Source: Streptomyces albus subsp. albus
GTDB lineage: Bacteria; Actinomycetota; Actinomycetes; Streptomycetales; Streptomycetaceae
NCBI RefSeq assembly: GCF_000725885.1
Contig: NZ_JODR01000006.1
Span: 1 to 64,000 of the forward strand
Direction: 5' to 3'
DNA length: 64,000 bases
The translations under genes were made by a program, and so were the position numbers. Positions 38,032 to 46,324 of the stretch are shown piece by piece; position 1 is the stretch's first letter; every line of letters starts with the position of its first letter. The notes beneath the pieces were generated by a model. It did not search any database. It was not told the DNA's origin and saw nothing but the letters and a program-made list of their open reading frames with translations.

Positions 38032-40839
38032 GTGACACCGTTCGCCGAGCAGAAACTGCCGCCGCACCTGCTGGTTCCCGGATTCGACACCTGGCGCGAG
38101 GAGAGCGGCCTGATATTCGTCAGGGGGGCGCGGTACGCGGGAAAGACCACCCTGCTGAACGCCCTGGGGGAACGGGCCGCGGAATCGGGAGCGCTGGTGC
38201 TGTGGGCGACCGGCTGGCCCGGCGAGCACGGTTTGCCGCACGGCGTGGTGCGGCAGTTCCTCGAAACGCCCGAGGAGACGCACGGACATCCGGACGAAGT
38301 CTTCGCACACGCCGGACCCGGACCCCAGGACGCCGACGGCACACCGCCCGGCGCGGCATTCCCCGAACGCGCCTACCGCCGCCTCCTCGACCTCGCCGGA
38401 CGACGTCCCGTCCTCCTCGCGGTGGACGACCTCAACTACGTGGACGCGCCCTCGCAGCACTTCCTGCGCTACCTGGCGCGCCGGCTGAAAGGCACCCGCA
38501 TCCGGCTGGTGCTGGCCGAACGCACCGGCCAGGCCGTCTCCTACTGCGAGGACTTCCGCACGGACGTCATGCGGCTGCCGTACACCCGCACGGTACGGCT
38601 GCGCCCGCTGACGGCCGACCAGCTCACCGCCTGGATCGGCGAACAGATCCGCGCCGTCCCGGGCCCCCCGGTGCGCACGGCCGCACGGCGGATCGCCGTG
38701 GCGGTGCACGAACTGAGCGGCGGCAACGTCCAGCTCGCCGGACTGCTGACCGCCAAGTACCTGGCGGCGGCCGGCCGGGGCGGCACCGCCCCGGCCGTCG
38801 ACGCGGAGTTCCGCGAGACCGTCCGGGCCATGGTCGACGACATCGACGTGCCGGGCGTCAGCCGGGGCGCGCGGGCGGCGGCCGTCCTCGGACGGTTCTG
38901 CTCCGCGCGGCGACTGGGCCGGCTGCTGCAGGGGGACACCGTGCTGGCCGACCGGGTGCTGCGCGCCCTGGACGACCTCGGCATGCTGCGCGGGCCCCAG
39001 GTGCGGCAGCACGCGGCCCGCGCCCTGGTGGAGGACCCGGACTTCGCCGAGCTCCCCGACGTGCACCTCGCCGCGGCCCGCGTCCTGTTCGAGGACGGGG
39101 TGCCCGTCGAACACGTCGCCCGCCATCTGCGGGCCGCGGGCAGGATCGGCCGGCCCTGGGACCCGCCGCTGGTCCTGGAGGTCGCCCACCGCGCACTGGA
39201 GGAGGGCCGTACGGAAGCGGCCGGAACGCTGCTGCGGCTCGCCCGTACCGCGGCGGGCACCGAGGAGGACCGCGCGCGGGCGGAGATCCTGCTGCTGCGC
39301 AGCGAATGGCTGGCCGACCCGCCCCTGGTGGCGTCCCTGGTGCCCTCGCTGACCGCAGCGGCACGCAACAACGTGCTGCCGGCCGCCGACATCGCCTTCC
39401 TGGTACGGGCGTTGACGGTGCACGGCTTTCCCGACCGGGCCGAGGAACTGCTGCCGGCGCTGCGCACCGCGGACCGCAAACCGCAGGAGGAGGCGGAGGT
39501 GCTGCTGGCGGAGGCCCTGCACGGCGTCTGGCAGGGCGTGCCGCCCCACCGGGTCCCGCCCGGCCCGCACCGGCCCCCCGCCCGCGACGACACCTCCCGC
39601 CGTCTGCTGACCGGACCGTACGCCTGGCTGCCGACCGTCCTGCACCGGATCCCCCGCCTGCTGCACGCCGGTGACCGGCAAGGCGTCGTTTTCGCGGCCG
39701 AACAACTGCTGGAGGGCATCCGCGTCAAGAGTTCGGGGGTGGAGCCCTTCCTGTTCGCCTGCTGGGCGCTGGAGGCCGTCAACGCCCTGCCGCAGGCCCG
39801 CAAACGGTGCCTGGAGCTGGCCGGGGAGTTCGACGGCCGGCCCTCGCCCGTGTGGACGTCCCTGCTCGCCGCCGTACAGGCACGGATCGCCTTCGCCTCG
39901 GGCGATCTGGACGGCGCCCACCGCCGGCTCGGGCAAGCGCTGGCGCACAAGTCCTGGCAGGAATGGGGCGCCAAGGCGGGGGCGCTGGCCGGGCTGCTGG
40001 TGGAAGTGCTGACGGAACGCGGACGGCACGAGGAGGCGGCGGACGTACTGGACCGCCCCGTCCCGCCGGCCGCCTTCCGGGGACTGAACGGTGTGCGGTA
40101 CGTACGCGCCCGCGGCCGGCACCATCTCGCGGCCGGCCGGCTGCACGCGGCCGTGGCCGACTTCGAGAACTGCCGGGACACCTTGGCCGTGCTCGACACC
40201 GACCTGCCCGCCGTGGTGCCGTGGCGGTGCGACCTTGCGGAGGCGTATCTGCGGATGGGCGACACGGCGGGCGCCCGGCACCTGCTGGAGGAACAGCTGG
40301 GCGAGCTGCCCGCCGAGGAGACGGCCGCCGAGGGCGTGGCACTGCGGCTCCTGGCCGCGGCCGGGCCCGCCGAGCGGCGGATCCCCGGCCTCAAGCTGTC
40401 GGCGGAGAAGCTGGAGCGGGCCGGCAGCCGCCTCCAACTCGCCTACACACTGGCCGAGCTGGCCTCCGCATACCGCGAGGCCGCCCGGCTGAGCCTGGCC
40501 CGGACGACGATCAAACGGGCGCAGCGCCTGGCCCAGCAGTGCGACGCCGGCCGGCTCGGGCAGCTCCTCGCGCTGCACGGCAGTCCCGTGGCACCGCACG
40601 ACGACGTGCCGCTCGCGGACCACACCGAGCTGGCCAAGCTCAGCTCCGCCGAGCGCCGGGTGGCCCTGCTGGCCATCCGGGGCCACACCAACCGGGAGAT
40701 CTCCACCCGGCTGTTCATCACTCCCAGCACGGTGGAGCAGCATCTGACGCGGATCTACCGGAAGCTGCGGGTGCGGCACCGGGAGGATCTTGAGGACCGG
40801 TTCTCGTCCGCGCTGGTCGGACTCGACGCGCTGACGTGA
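38032..40839 (+). CDS. LAL-family (large ATP-binding LuxR) transcriptional activator
   Basis: Chosen start GTG 38032, 10 bases after GAGGAG; in-frame TTG 37975 and GTG 37978 lie upstream but lack a ribosome site. The 935-residue protein has a Walker A loop GARYAGKTTLL near residue 35, Walker B VLLAVDD near residue 128, a long helical TPR-like middle, and a C-terminal LuxR helix-turn-helix (LSSAERRVALLAIRGHTNREIS...STVEQHLTRIYRKL). LAL regulators usually switch on macrolide and polyene clusters. Its position in the tailoring block makes it the likely cluster activator. Candidate sites are the CCCTA-type motifs upstream of ccr/thioesterase and the EPSP/ligase gene. No TTA codon was seen in it. 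Confidence 0.93.
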   Translation: MTPFAEQKLPPHLLVPGFDTWREESGLIFVRGARYAGKTTLLNALGERAAESGALVLWATGWPGEHGLPHGVVRQFLETPEETHGHPDEVFAHAGPGPQDADGTPPGAAFPERAYRRLLDLAGRRPVLLAVDDLNYVDAPSQHFLRYLARRLKGTRIRLVLAERTGQAVSYCEDFRTDVMRLPYTRTVRLRPLTADQLTAWIGEQIRAVPGPPVRTAARRIAVAVHELSGGNVQLAGLLTAKYLAAAGRGGTAPAVDAEFRETVRAMVDDIDVPGVSRGARAAAVLGRFCSARRLGRLLQGDTVLADRVLRALDDLGMLRGPQVRQHAARALVEDPDFAELPDVHLAAARVLFEDGVPVEHVARHLRAAGRIGRPWDPPLVLEVAHRALEEGRTEAAGTLLRLARTAAGTEEDRARAEILLLRSEWLADPPLVASLVPSLTAAARNNVLPAADIAFLVRALTVHGFPDRAEELLPALRTADRKPQEEAEVLLAEALHGVWQGVPPHRVPPGPHRPPARDDTSRRLLTGPYAWLPTVLHRIPRLLHAGDRQGVVFAAEQLLEGIRVKSSGVEPFLFACWALEAVNALPQARKRCLELAGEFDGRPSPVWTSLLAAVQARIAFASGDLDGAHRRLGQALAHKSWQEWGAKAGALAGLLVEVLTERGRHEEAADVLDRPVPPAAFRGLNGVRYVRARGRHHLAAGRLHAAVADFENCRDTLAVLDTDLPAVVPWRCDLAEAYLRMGDTAGARHLLEEQLGELPAEETAAEGVALRLLAAAGPAERRIPGLKLSAEKLERAGSRLQLAYTLAELASAYREAARLSLARTTIKRAQRLAQQCDAGRLGQLLALHGSPVAPHDDVPLADHTELAKLSSAERRVALLAIRGHTNREISTRLFITPSTVEQHLTRIYRKLRVRHREDLEDRFSSALVGLDALT

Positions 40840-41340
40840 CCCGCGCGCCGCACGGGCGCTCGGCCCCCGGGCCGGGCGACGCCCGTCGTGCGCGGCCCGG
40901 TGCCGCGCGCGACCGCTTCCGCCCGTGCGGCGCCCCCACCAGGGGGGGGCGGGGACGGACCGTCCCTGCCGCGGCCGTACGACGCCGCTGCGCGGAGCCC
41001 CCGCCGGCCCCCGCCGTACGGCTCACGGCGCGGCGCGCCCCCGGCCACCGGGCCCGGCCGTCCGAAGGGCTCATCCTCCTGGCCTGCCCGGCGGGCTCGT
41101 CCATCCACCGGTCCCTGTCCCCGGGTTTCCAGCCGCCGGGGCGGCCACTGGGTCCCGTCCACCGACCCGGCAACCGGGTTCCGTCCGCCGGACCGTCCGC
41201 CGCCGGTGCCGAACTCGGCGCCGACAGCGGCCTTCAATGCCCCGGACGTCGGCCAACCCCGCCTCCTGCCTGCCCCTCCCCGGCGGCGCCCCGGACAGGG
41301 CGGATCCGGCACGATCGTGGATGCCGCGGGAAAGCCGTCT
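40840..41340. other. Non-coding gap with weak hairpins
   Basis: No credible gene in about 500 bases between the regulator stop and the reductase remnant. A 7-bp stem (ACGGGCG/CGCCCGT, 40852-40886) just after the regulator stop may be its terminator. Other structure: ACCCGG/CCGGGT hairpin at about 41164-41178 and the palindrome CACGATCGTG at 41310-41319. The gap may be debris of a deleted reductase gene or genes; no protein similarity is visible in any frame. Confidence 0.4.
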
Positions 41341-41744
41341 CCTCAGCGCTGCCTCTCCGCCACGAGACGGTGTGCCGCCCAGCCCCTCCGCCGTGGCGCG
41401 GACCGCGCGTTGAGCCCCCGCGTCCCCGCCGCTCCCCCGGCGGTGACGCAGGGCCCCCGGCCTCGCGCAGGAGGGCGGCGGTGCCGTCGTCGTCGGGGCG
41501 CTGTCCGGTGGCCGGCAACACGTGGCCGGCGCGCACCAGCCGCTCCCCCTCCGGCCCGGCGACCAGGAATCCGTCGCGGGTGATACGGCGGCACGCCACA
41601 CCGGTCCGCATCCGCACCCCGGCGGCGCGCAGGTGCCGCAGCACCACCCAGCGGGTGCTCGCTCCGATGCCCTCGCCGGTCGTCCGGCCCCGACCGCTGC
41701 GGCCGGGCCGCTCCGCCACCCGGTGTGCCCGGTGCCTCGCTCAT
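41341..41744 (-). pseudogene. 3' remnant of a 2,4-dienoyl-CoA reductase-like gene
   Basis: The minus strand encodes GEGIGASTRWVVLRHLRAAG...VRTGV-like...VLPATGQRPDDDG..ALLREAG (about 41719-41460), matching the C-terminal nucleotide-binding part of FadH-type 2,4-dienoyl-CoA reductases. The expected end, GDAGAQRAVRATAEGL, is present (about 41425-41375) but in a different frame, so at least one frameshift separates the two. The large N-terminal flavin barrel and iron-sulfur region are missing. An ATG overlapping the stop of the preceding EPSP/ligase gene (ATGA, 41741-41744) opens in yet another frame, suggesting the start survives with an internal deletion. Reductases of this type belong to known cyclohexanecarboxylate-CoA operons, so this looks like a decayed member of that cassette. 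Confidence 0.72.
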
Positions 41745-44700
41745 GCCGGGTCCTCGTCGTGCGGCTTGAGGGTGCGGGCCCTGGCGCGCAGGGCGTACTT
41801 GCGTACTTTGCCGACCGGGTTGCGCGGCAGTTCGGGGAGTTGTTCGAGCCGTTCCGGCCAGTGCTGCTTGGCGACCTGGTGCTCGTCCAGGTAGCGGCGC
41901 ATCTCCGCGAAGCCGAAGCCGGCGCCGTCCTTGAGGACGGCGAAGGCACAGGCGCGTTCGCCCAGCCGGGCATCGGGCATGGCCACGACGGCGATGTCCT
42001 CGACGGCGGGGTGCGCGGAGAGCAGCTGCTCGATCTCGGCGACGGGGATCTTCTCCCCGCCCCGGTTGATGACGTCCTTGACGCGGCCGGTGATGCGCAC
42101 GAAGCCGTCCTCGTCGACGACCGCGAGGTCGCCGGTGCGGTACCAGCCGTCCGGGGTGAAGGCGTCCGCCGTCAGGTCGGGCCGGTCCAGATAGCCGTCG
42201 AACACCGTGGGCGAGAGCACTTCGAAGTTGCCCTCGGTGCCCGCCGGCAGGGGGCGGCCCGTCTCGTCGGTCACCCGCAGCCGGACGCCGTCCAGCGCGC
42301 GTCCGTCGGTGCCCCAGCACCGCTCGGGCGGGTCGGTGGGCGCGGAGAGCGTGCCCAGGCAGGTCTCGGTGGTGCCGAACGCCCCGCACACCCTGGCGCC
42401 CAGTACCCGGCCGGCGCGCTCCGCCAGGGGGCGCGGCACGGTGGCGCCGGTGGCGACGAAGACCCGCATGTCGCGGGGCCGTCGACCGGTGTCCTCCACG
42501 GCCTTGACGAGGTCGAACAGGAAGGGCGTGGCGGCCTGGGTGAAGGTCGCCCGGTGGTCGTCGAGGGAGGCGAGGGCGCGTCGCGCGTCCCATTCGGCCT
42601 GGAGGATCTGCGGCACCCCCAGCACGGTGGCCAGCACCATGCCGTAGAGGAACCCGGTCTGGTGGGCGAGCGGCGAGGGCACCCAGACGGTGTCGGTGGC
42701 GTCGAGACCCAGCTGCCGGATCTCCATCGAGGCGGCCCGCACCAGATTGGCGGACGAGTGCGTCACGCCCTTGGGTTCGCCGGTGGTGCCGGAGGTGAAC
42801 AGCAACTGGGCCGTCGCCCCGGGTGCGGGCCTGACGGCGGCCAGGGCGGCGCGCTCGTGGGCCGTCGTCTCCGGGACGGCGGCCCAGTCGTGGACGGTGA
42901 CGTCGCAGGCGGGGTCGGACGGCAGCCGCGCGGGCCCTCCGGAGCGGGAGACCACCACCAGGTGACGCAGCCCGTCGGTGCGCCCGGCGGCCAGGGCCAG
43001 CGCCTCCCGTGCGGGTTTCCGGGAGCGGTACTCGTCCATGGTCACCAGGACCCGTGCCCGGGCGCTGCGCAGTACGAAGCCGAGTTCCCGGCGGCGGAAG
43101 AAGGGGATGACGGGGCAGCAGACGGCGCCGATCCGCCAGGCGGCCAGCGAGAGCACCACGAATTCCAGCCGGTTCGGCAGCTGGTAGGCCACGTGCTCGC
43201 CCGGCCGGACGCCGAGCCGCAGCAGGAGGGCCGCGGTCCGCTCGACGCGCCGGGACAACTCCCGCCGGCTGACGACGAGGTCGCCGTCCGGCCGTACGTC
43301 CACCACCGCGGTCCGGTCGGGGGACGCCTCGGTGTGCCGGTCCAGCCACTCCGGCAGGCTGAGCCGGGATGCCTCGTCCGGGTCGGCGGCGGTGGGGGGC
43401 AGGGGCCGGCGGACGGGGGGCGGGACGCTGCTCCTGGCGGGGCGCGCGCGGCCCTCCTCGACCTTCATGGGGATGCCGAGGCCGTTCATGGCGTCGAGGA
43501 AGCCCGGGTAGGAGATGCGGTAGGCGTGCGGGAAGGTCAGGGCGGAGTGGCCCTTGGCCCGGGATGCGGCGACGGCCAGCGACATCAGGACCCGGTGGTC
43601 GTTGTACGTGGACAGCGCGGTGCCCGTAAGTGTCTGTCCGCCGGCCACACGCAGGGTGTCGCCGGCCAGTTCCACCTGGCCGCCCATGGCGTTGAGCTGG
43701 CACATGGCTGCGGCCCGGTCGGATTCCTTGAGCCGGGTGTGTGCGATGTTGCGGAAGACCGAGGCGCCGTGCGCGAAGGTGCCGAGGGTGGCGAGGACCG
43801 GCAGCATGTCGGGGATGTCCCGGCAGTCGACGTCCACGGCTGTGAGCAGCGGCGCGTCCTGCCTGACGCGGATGCCGCCGGCCGCCTCGTCCGGTTCCAT
43901 CGGCACTCCCATGGCGCGGGCGATGTCGAGGAAGCGGTGTTCCGGATGGTCGCCGGGCCCGCCGCCGGGGCCGGTCAGTCCCCGCAGCAGCACGTCGCAG
44001 GGGTGGAGTGCGGCGGAGGCGATGCCGTACGCCGCAGAGCCGATGTCGGGCGGCAGGGTCAGCTCGGCGGGGTGGGCGCTCTGGCCTGGCGGTACGTCGA
44101 AGCGCCGCCAGTCGGGCGAGACGTCCACGCGGAGTCCGAAGCGCCGCATCATCTCGACGGTCAGCTCCAGATAGGTCCGCTCGTTGAGTTCGCCCGCCAC
44201 CTCGACCACCGTGGGGCCGGTGGCGAACGGTGCCAGCAGGAGCACGCCGGAGACCCACTGGGAGAGGGTGCCGGGCAGCAGTACGTGTCCGCCCGTGGGC
44301 CGCCCGGGACTGACGCGTACGGGCGGGCAGTCGTCCACCGACTCCACCCGCACTCCCAGCTGTCGCAGGGCGCGCAGCAGCGGTCCCACCGGGCGGCGCC
44401 GGAAGTACTTCTGGCCGGTGATGGAGACGGCGTGGTCGGCCAGCGAGGCGAGGCCGACCATGAAGTAGAGGGTGCTGCCGGAGCTGCCGACCGACAGGAC
44501 GGTGCGGCGCGGCCGGTAGCGCCCGCCGAACCCCCGTACGACGAGCGAGTCACCGGCCCGCACGACGGAGGTGCCCAGGCCCTGGAGCATCCGCACCGTG
44601 TAGGCGACGTGCCGGGCGTCGGTGAGCCCGTGGATCCGGCTCTCGCCGGCCGCCAGCGAGGCCAGGATCAGCGCGCGGTGCGCGTGGTACTTGGAGTTCG

Positions 44701-44755
44701 GGACGGTGACCTGCCCGGTCACCCGGTGCCGGATTCCTTCGACGAGAAGGTGCAT
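41741..44755 (-). CDS. EPSP-synthase-like / acyl-CoA ligase fusion (shikimate-derived starter unit)
   Basis: About 1004 residues from ATG 44755 (GAGGAG 12 bases upstream; an in-frame GTG near 44807 is possible). The first 430 residues are an EPSP-synthase (AroA) fold: VPNSKYHAHRALIL, GQKYFRRRPVGPLL, LSQWVSGVLL, IPDMLPV, RLKESDR, TYNDHRVLM. Compared with AroA from memory, the Ser after the active Lys is Tyr, the GTAMR Arg is lost and the late Lys of the AKTFP segment is missing, so ordinary EPSP synthesis is unlikely. Residues about 450-1000 are an acyl-CoA ligase: TSGTTGEPKG, GAFGTTE, GWYRTGD, terminal NPVGKVRK. The same fusion (PlmJK type; separate AnsJ and AnsK) occurs in pathways turning shikimate into cyclohexanecarboxyl-CoA. 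It probably dehydrates and activates a shikimate derivative as a PKS starter. Confidence 0.88.
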   Translation of the reverse strand: MHLLVEGIRHRVTGQVTVPNSKYHAHRALILASLAAGESRIHGLTDARHVAYTVRMLQGLGTSVVRAGDSLVVRGFGGRYRPRRTVLSVGSSGSTLYFMVGLASLADHAVSITGQKYFRRRPVGPLLRALRQLGVRVESVDDCPPVRVSPGRPTGGHVLLPGTLSQWVSGVLLLAPFATGPTVVEVAGELNERTYLELTVEMMRRFGLRVDVSPDWRRFDVPPGQSAHPAELTLPPDIGSAAYGIASAALHPCDVLLRGLTGPGGGPGDHPEHRFLDIARAMGVPMEPDEAAGGIRVRQDAPLLTAVDVDCRDIPDMLPVLATLGTFAHGASVFRNIAHTRLKESDRAAAMCQLNAMGGQVELAGDTLRVAGGQTLTGTALSTYNDHRVLMSLAVAASRAKGHSALTFPHAYRISYPGFLDAMNGLGIPMKVEEGRARPARSSVPPPVRRPLPPTAADPDEASRLSLPEWLDRHTEASPDRTAVVDVRPDGDLVVSRRELSRRVERTAALLLRLGVRPGEHVAYQLPNRLEFVVLSLAAWRIGAVCCPVIPFFRRRELGFVLRSARARVLVTMDEYRSRKPAREALALAAGRTDGLRHLVVVSRSGGPARLPSDPACDVTVHDWAAVPETTAHERAALAAVRPAPGATAQLLFTSGTTGEPKGVTHSSANLVRAASMEIRQLGLDATDTVWVPSPLAHQTGFLYGMVLATVLGVPQILQAEWDARRALASLDDHRATFTQAATPFLFDLVKAVEDTGRRPRDMRVFVATGATVPRPLAERAGRVLGARVCGAFGTTETCLGTLSAPTDPPERCWGTDGRALDGVRLRVTDETGRPLPAGTEGNFEVLSPTVFDGYLDRPDLTADAFTPDGWYRTGDLAVVDEDGFVRITGRVKDVINRGGEKIPVAEIEQLLSAHPAVEDIAVVAMPDARLGERACAFAVLKDGAGFGFAEMRRYLDEHQVAKQHWPERLEQLPELPRNPVGKVRKYALRARARTLKPHDEDPA

Positions 44756-44997
44756 GGGAACGGTGTGCTCCTCGCAGTCCAAACCGTGCTCGCGCCACAC
44801 CTGGGCGACGCCGGGGGCGTCCACGAAGCGGCTCAGTCGATGATCACGGCCGCTCCCGGCGGGCGGCAGCCCCCTACCGTCCCCTAACCCCCGGGGCCCC
44901 GGCTCGGCGCCGGGCGAGACGTGCGGAGGGCCGGGGCGCACCGCCGACGCGTCCACGGTCCGGGCCCGGGTTGCCCCCGTGATCGACGGCGTACAGG
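44756..44997. promoter_or_regulatory. Divergent promoter region, EPSP/ligase and CYP157-like P450
   Basis: If the ligase starts at 44755, 242 bases separate it from the P450. They hold a C-rich element at 44871-44896 with two CCCCTA cores (CCCCTACCG and CCCCTAACCCCC), similar to those before ccr. The region nearer the ligase (44756-44850) has coding-like third-position GC in the ligase frame, so the true start may be further upstream. Confidence 0.4.
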
Positions 44998-46314
44998 ATG
45001 ATCAACGTGTCAACTCACCCCGCCACCAATCCACTTGGCGTTCCATGGCCCCCCGTGCACGCGCCCTGGCCGGAGCGGACCGCGCCGCTGTACGGACAGG
45101 ACTTCGCGAGCGACCCCTTCTCCTACTACGCGAGTCTGCGCAGTACGTTCGGGCCCGTCGCGCCCGTGGCCCTGGAGGAGACCGGCGCCCTGCGCGGCTA
45201 CCTCGTCCTCGACCACGCCCACCAGCTGGAGGTGTTACAGGACCGCGGCAACATCTGGACGCGGGACTCCCGCTGGTACCGGGACCTGGTGCAAGGGACG
45301 CTGCCGCCGGGCCACCCGATGATCCCCCAGTTCGCCCACCGGCGCAGCCGCCTGTACGCGGAGGGCGCACAGCACAGCCGGCTCTCCGCGCCCGGCAACC
45401 ACGCGCTGGCCCAGCTCGACATGCTCCGCACCCGCGACCTGATCGAGGAGCTCGCCGACCAGCTCATCACCGCGTTCTTCGGCGACCGCGGGCCGCAGGA
45501 GTGGAACGAGGCCGACATCCTCGGCCAGTACGCGCTGCCGCTGCCCCTGCTGGTCATGATGCGGCTGATGGGCATGGACGAGAGCAGCGCCCTGGCCACC
45601 GGCCACGCCATCCACGAGATGCTCAGCGGCGGACCGGGCGCCCGGCGTGCCGCCGCCGAACTCGACGCCCGCATGCGGGAACTGGTCACCGGCAAGGAGC
45701 ACTCCCCCGGTCCCGACCTCGTCTCCTGGATGCACCACTTCAACCGGGAACTGCACTCCGGGCTCGACACCCACGAACTGAGCGAGGACGTGTGGCTCCA
45801 GATCGTCGCGGGGCGGGGCGCCGGCACGACCTGGATCTGCAACACCGTGCTGGAGCTGCTGACCAACCCGGATCTGGGCGCCGACGTCATCGCGGGCCGC
45901 TGCCCGATGGAAGAGGCGATGAACCGCGTCATGTGGGTCAACGCGCCGATCCAGAACCTCATCGGCCGCTGGGCGACCCAGGACACCACCCTGGGCGACT
46001 ACCGCGTCAACTGCGGTGACATGGCCATCATCTGCCTGGGCGCGACCGGGGCCGATCCGGCGCTCCACGCCGCGGGCCAGGACATCGCCCGCGTCAACAG
46101 GTCCCACCTCGCCTGGGGAGCCGGGACGCACGCCTGCCCCGCGCACGACCTGGGCGGCCTGATCGTGCGCACCGGACTCGAAGTGCTCTGGAACCGGCTG
46201 CCGGGCATGCGGCTGGCGGTTCCCGTCGAGGAACTCACCTGGGACCTCCGTACATCGCCCGCACCCCCACGGCGCTGCCGGTCGTCTTCCCCCTCCCGCC
46301 GACGCCCCCTGTGA
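44998..46314 (+). CDS. Atypical cytochrome P450 lacking ExxR (CYP157-like), apparent 3' frameshift
   Basis: ATG 44998. The I-helix has AGRGAGTTWICN and the heme loop HLAWGAGTHACPAHD with Cys 380. The K-helix has no ExxR: the matching place reads R310-V-M-W313. Loss of ExxR with a conserved Trp is the known trait of the CYP157 family, which sits next to a CYP154 gene in Streptomyces, as here. After WDL near base 46245 the frame gives an Arg/Ser-rich tail. The -1 frame from 46251 instead reads YIARTPTALPVVFPLPP, the expected P450 end (ALPVVF), with nearly all third positions G or C. A one-base loss near 46246-46250 is likely, either natural or an assembly error. Codon 80 is TTA (45235-45237), so translation may depend on bldA tRNA. 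Substrate unknown. Confidence 0.85.
   Translation: MINVSTHPATNPLGVPWPPVHAPWPERTAPLYGQDFASDPFSYYASLRSTFGPVAPVALEETGALRGYLVLDHAHQLEVLQDRGNIWTRDSRWYRDLVQGTLPPGHPMIPQFAHRRSRLYAEGAQHSRLSAPGNHALAQLDMLRTRDLIEELADQLITAFFGDRGPQEWNEADILGQYALPLPLLVMMRLMGMDESSALATGHAIHEMLSGGPGARRAAAELDARMRELVTGKEHSPGPDLVSWMHHFNRELHSGLDTHELSEDVWLQIVAGRGAGTTWICNTVLELLTNPDLGADVIAGRCPMEEAMNRVMWVNAPIQNLIGRWATQDTTLGDYRVNCGDMAIICLGATGADPALHAAGQDIARVNRSHLAWGAGTHACPAHDLGGLIVRTGLEVLWNRLPGMRLAVPVEELTWDLRTSPAPPRRCRSSSPSRRRPL
45235..45237 (+). promoter_or_regulatory. TTA leucine codon (bldA control point)
   Basis: Codon 80 of the CYP157-like P450 is TTA, in the segment LEVLQDRG. In Streptomyces TTA is decoded only by the developmentally timed bldA tRNA. 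It is the only in-frame TTA I found in the genes of this window. Confidence 0.85.
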
Positions 46315-46324
46315 ACGGACACTC

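Noticed and set aside
40840..41340. Small plus-strand genes after the LAL regulator
   Set aside because: Open frames there are Arg/Pro-rich in several overlapping phases, lack ribosome sites and show no consistent codon bias.
41741..44755. Primary-metabolism aroA (EPSP synthase)
   Set aside because: The AroA-like half is fused to an acyl-CoA ligase, lacks several PEP and shikimate-phosphate residues, and sits in a secondary-metabolite cluster.
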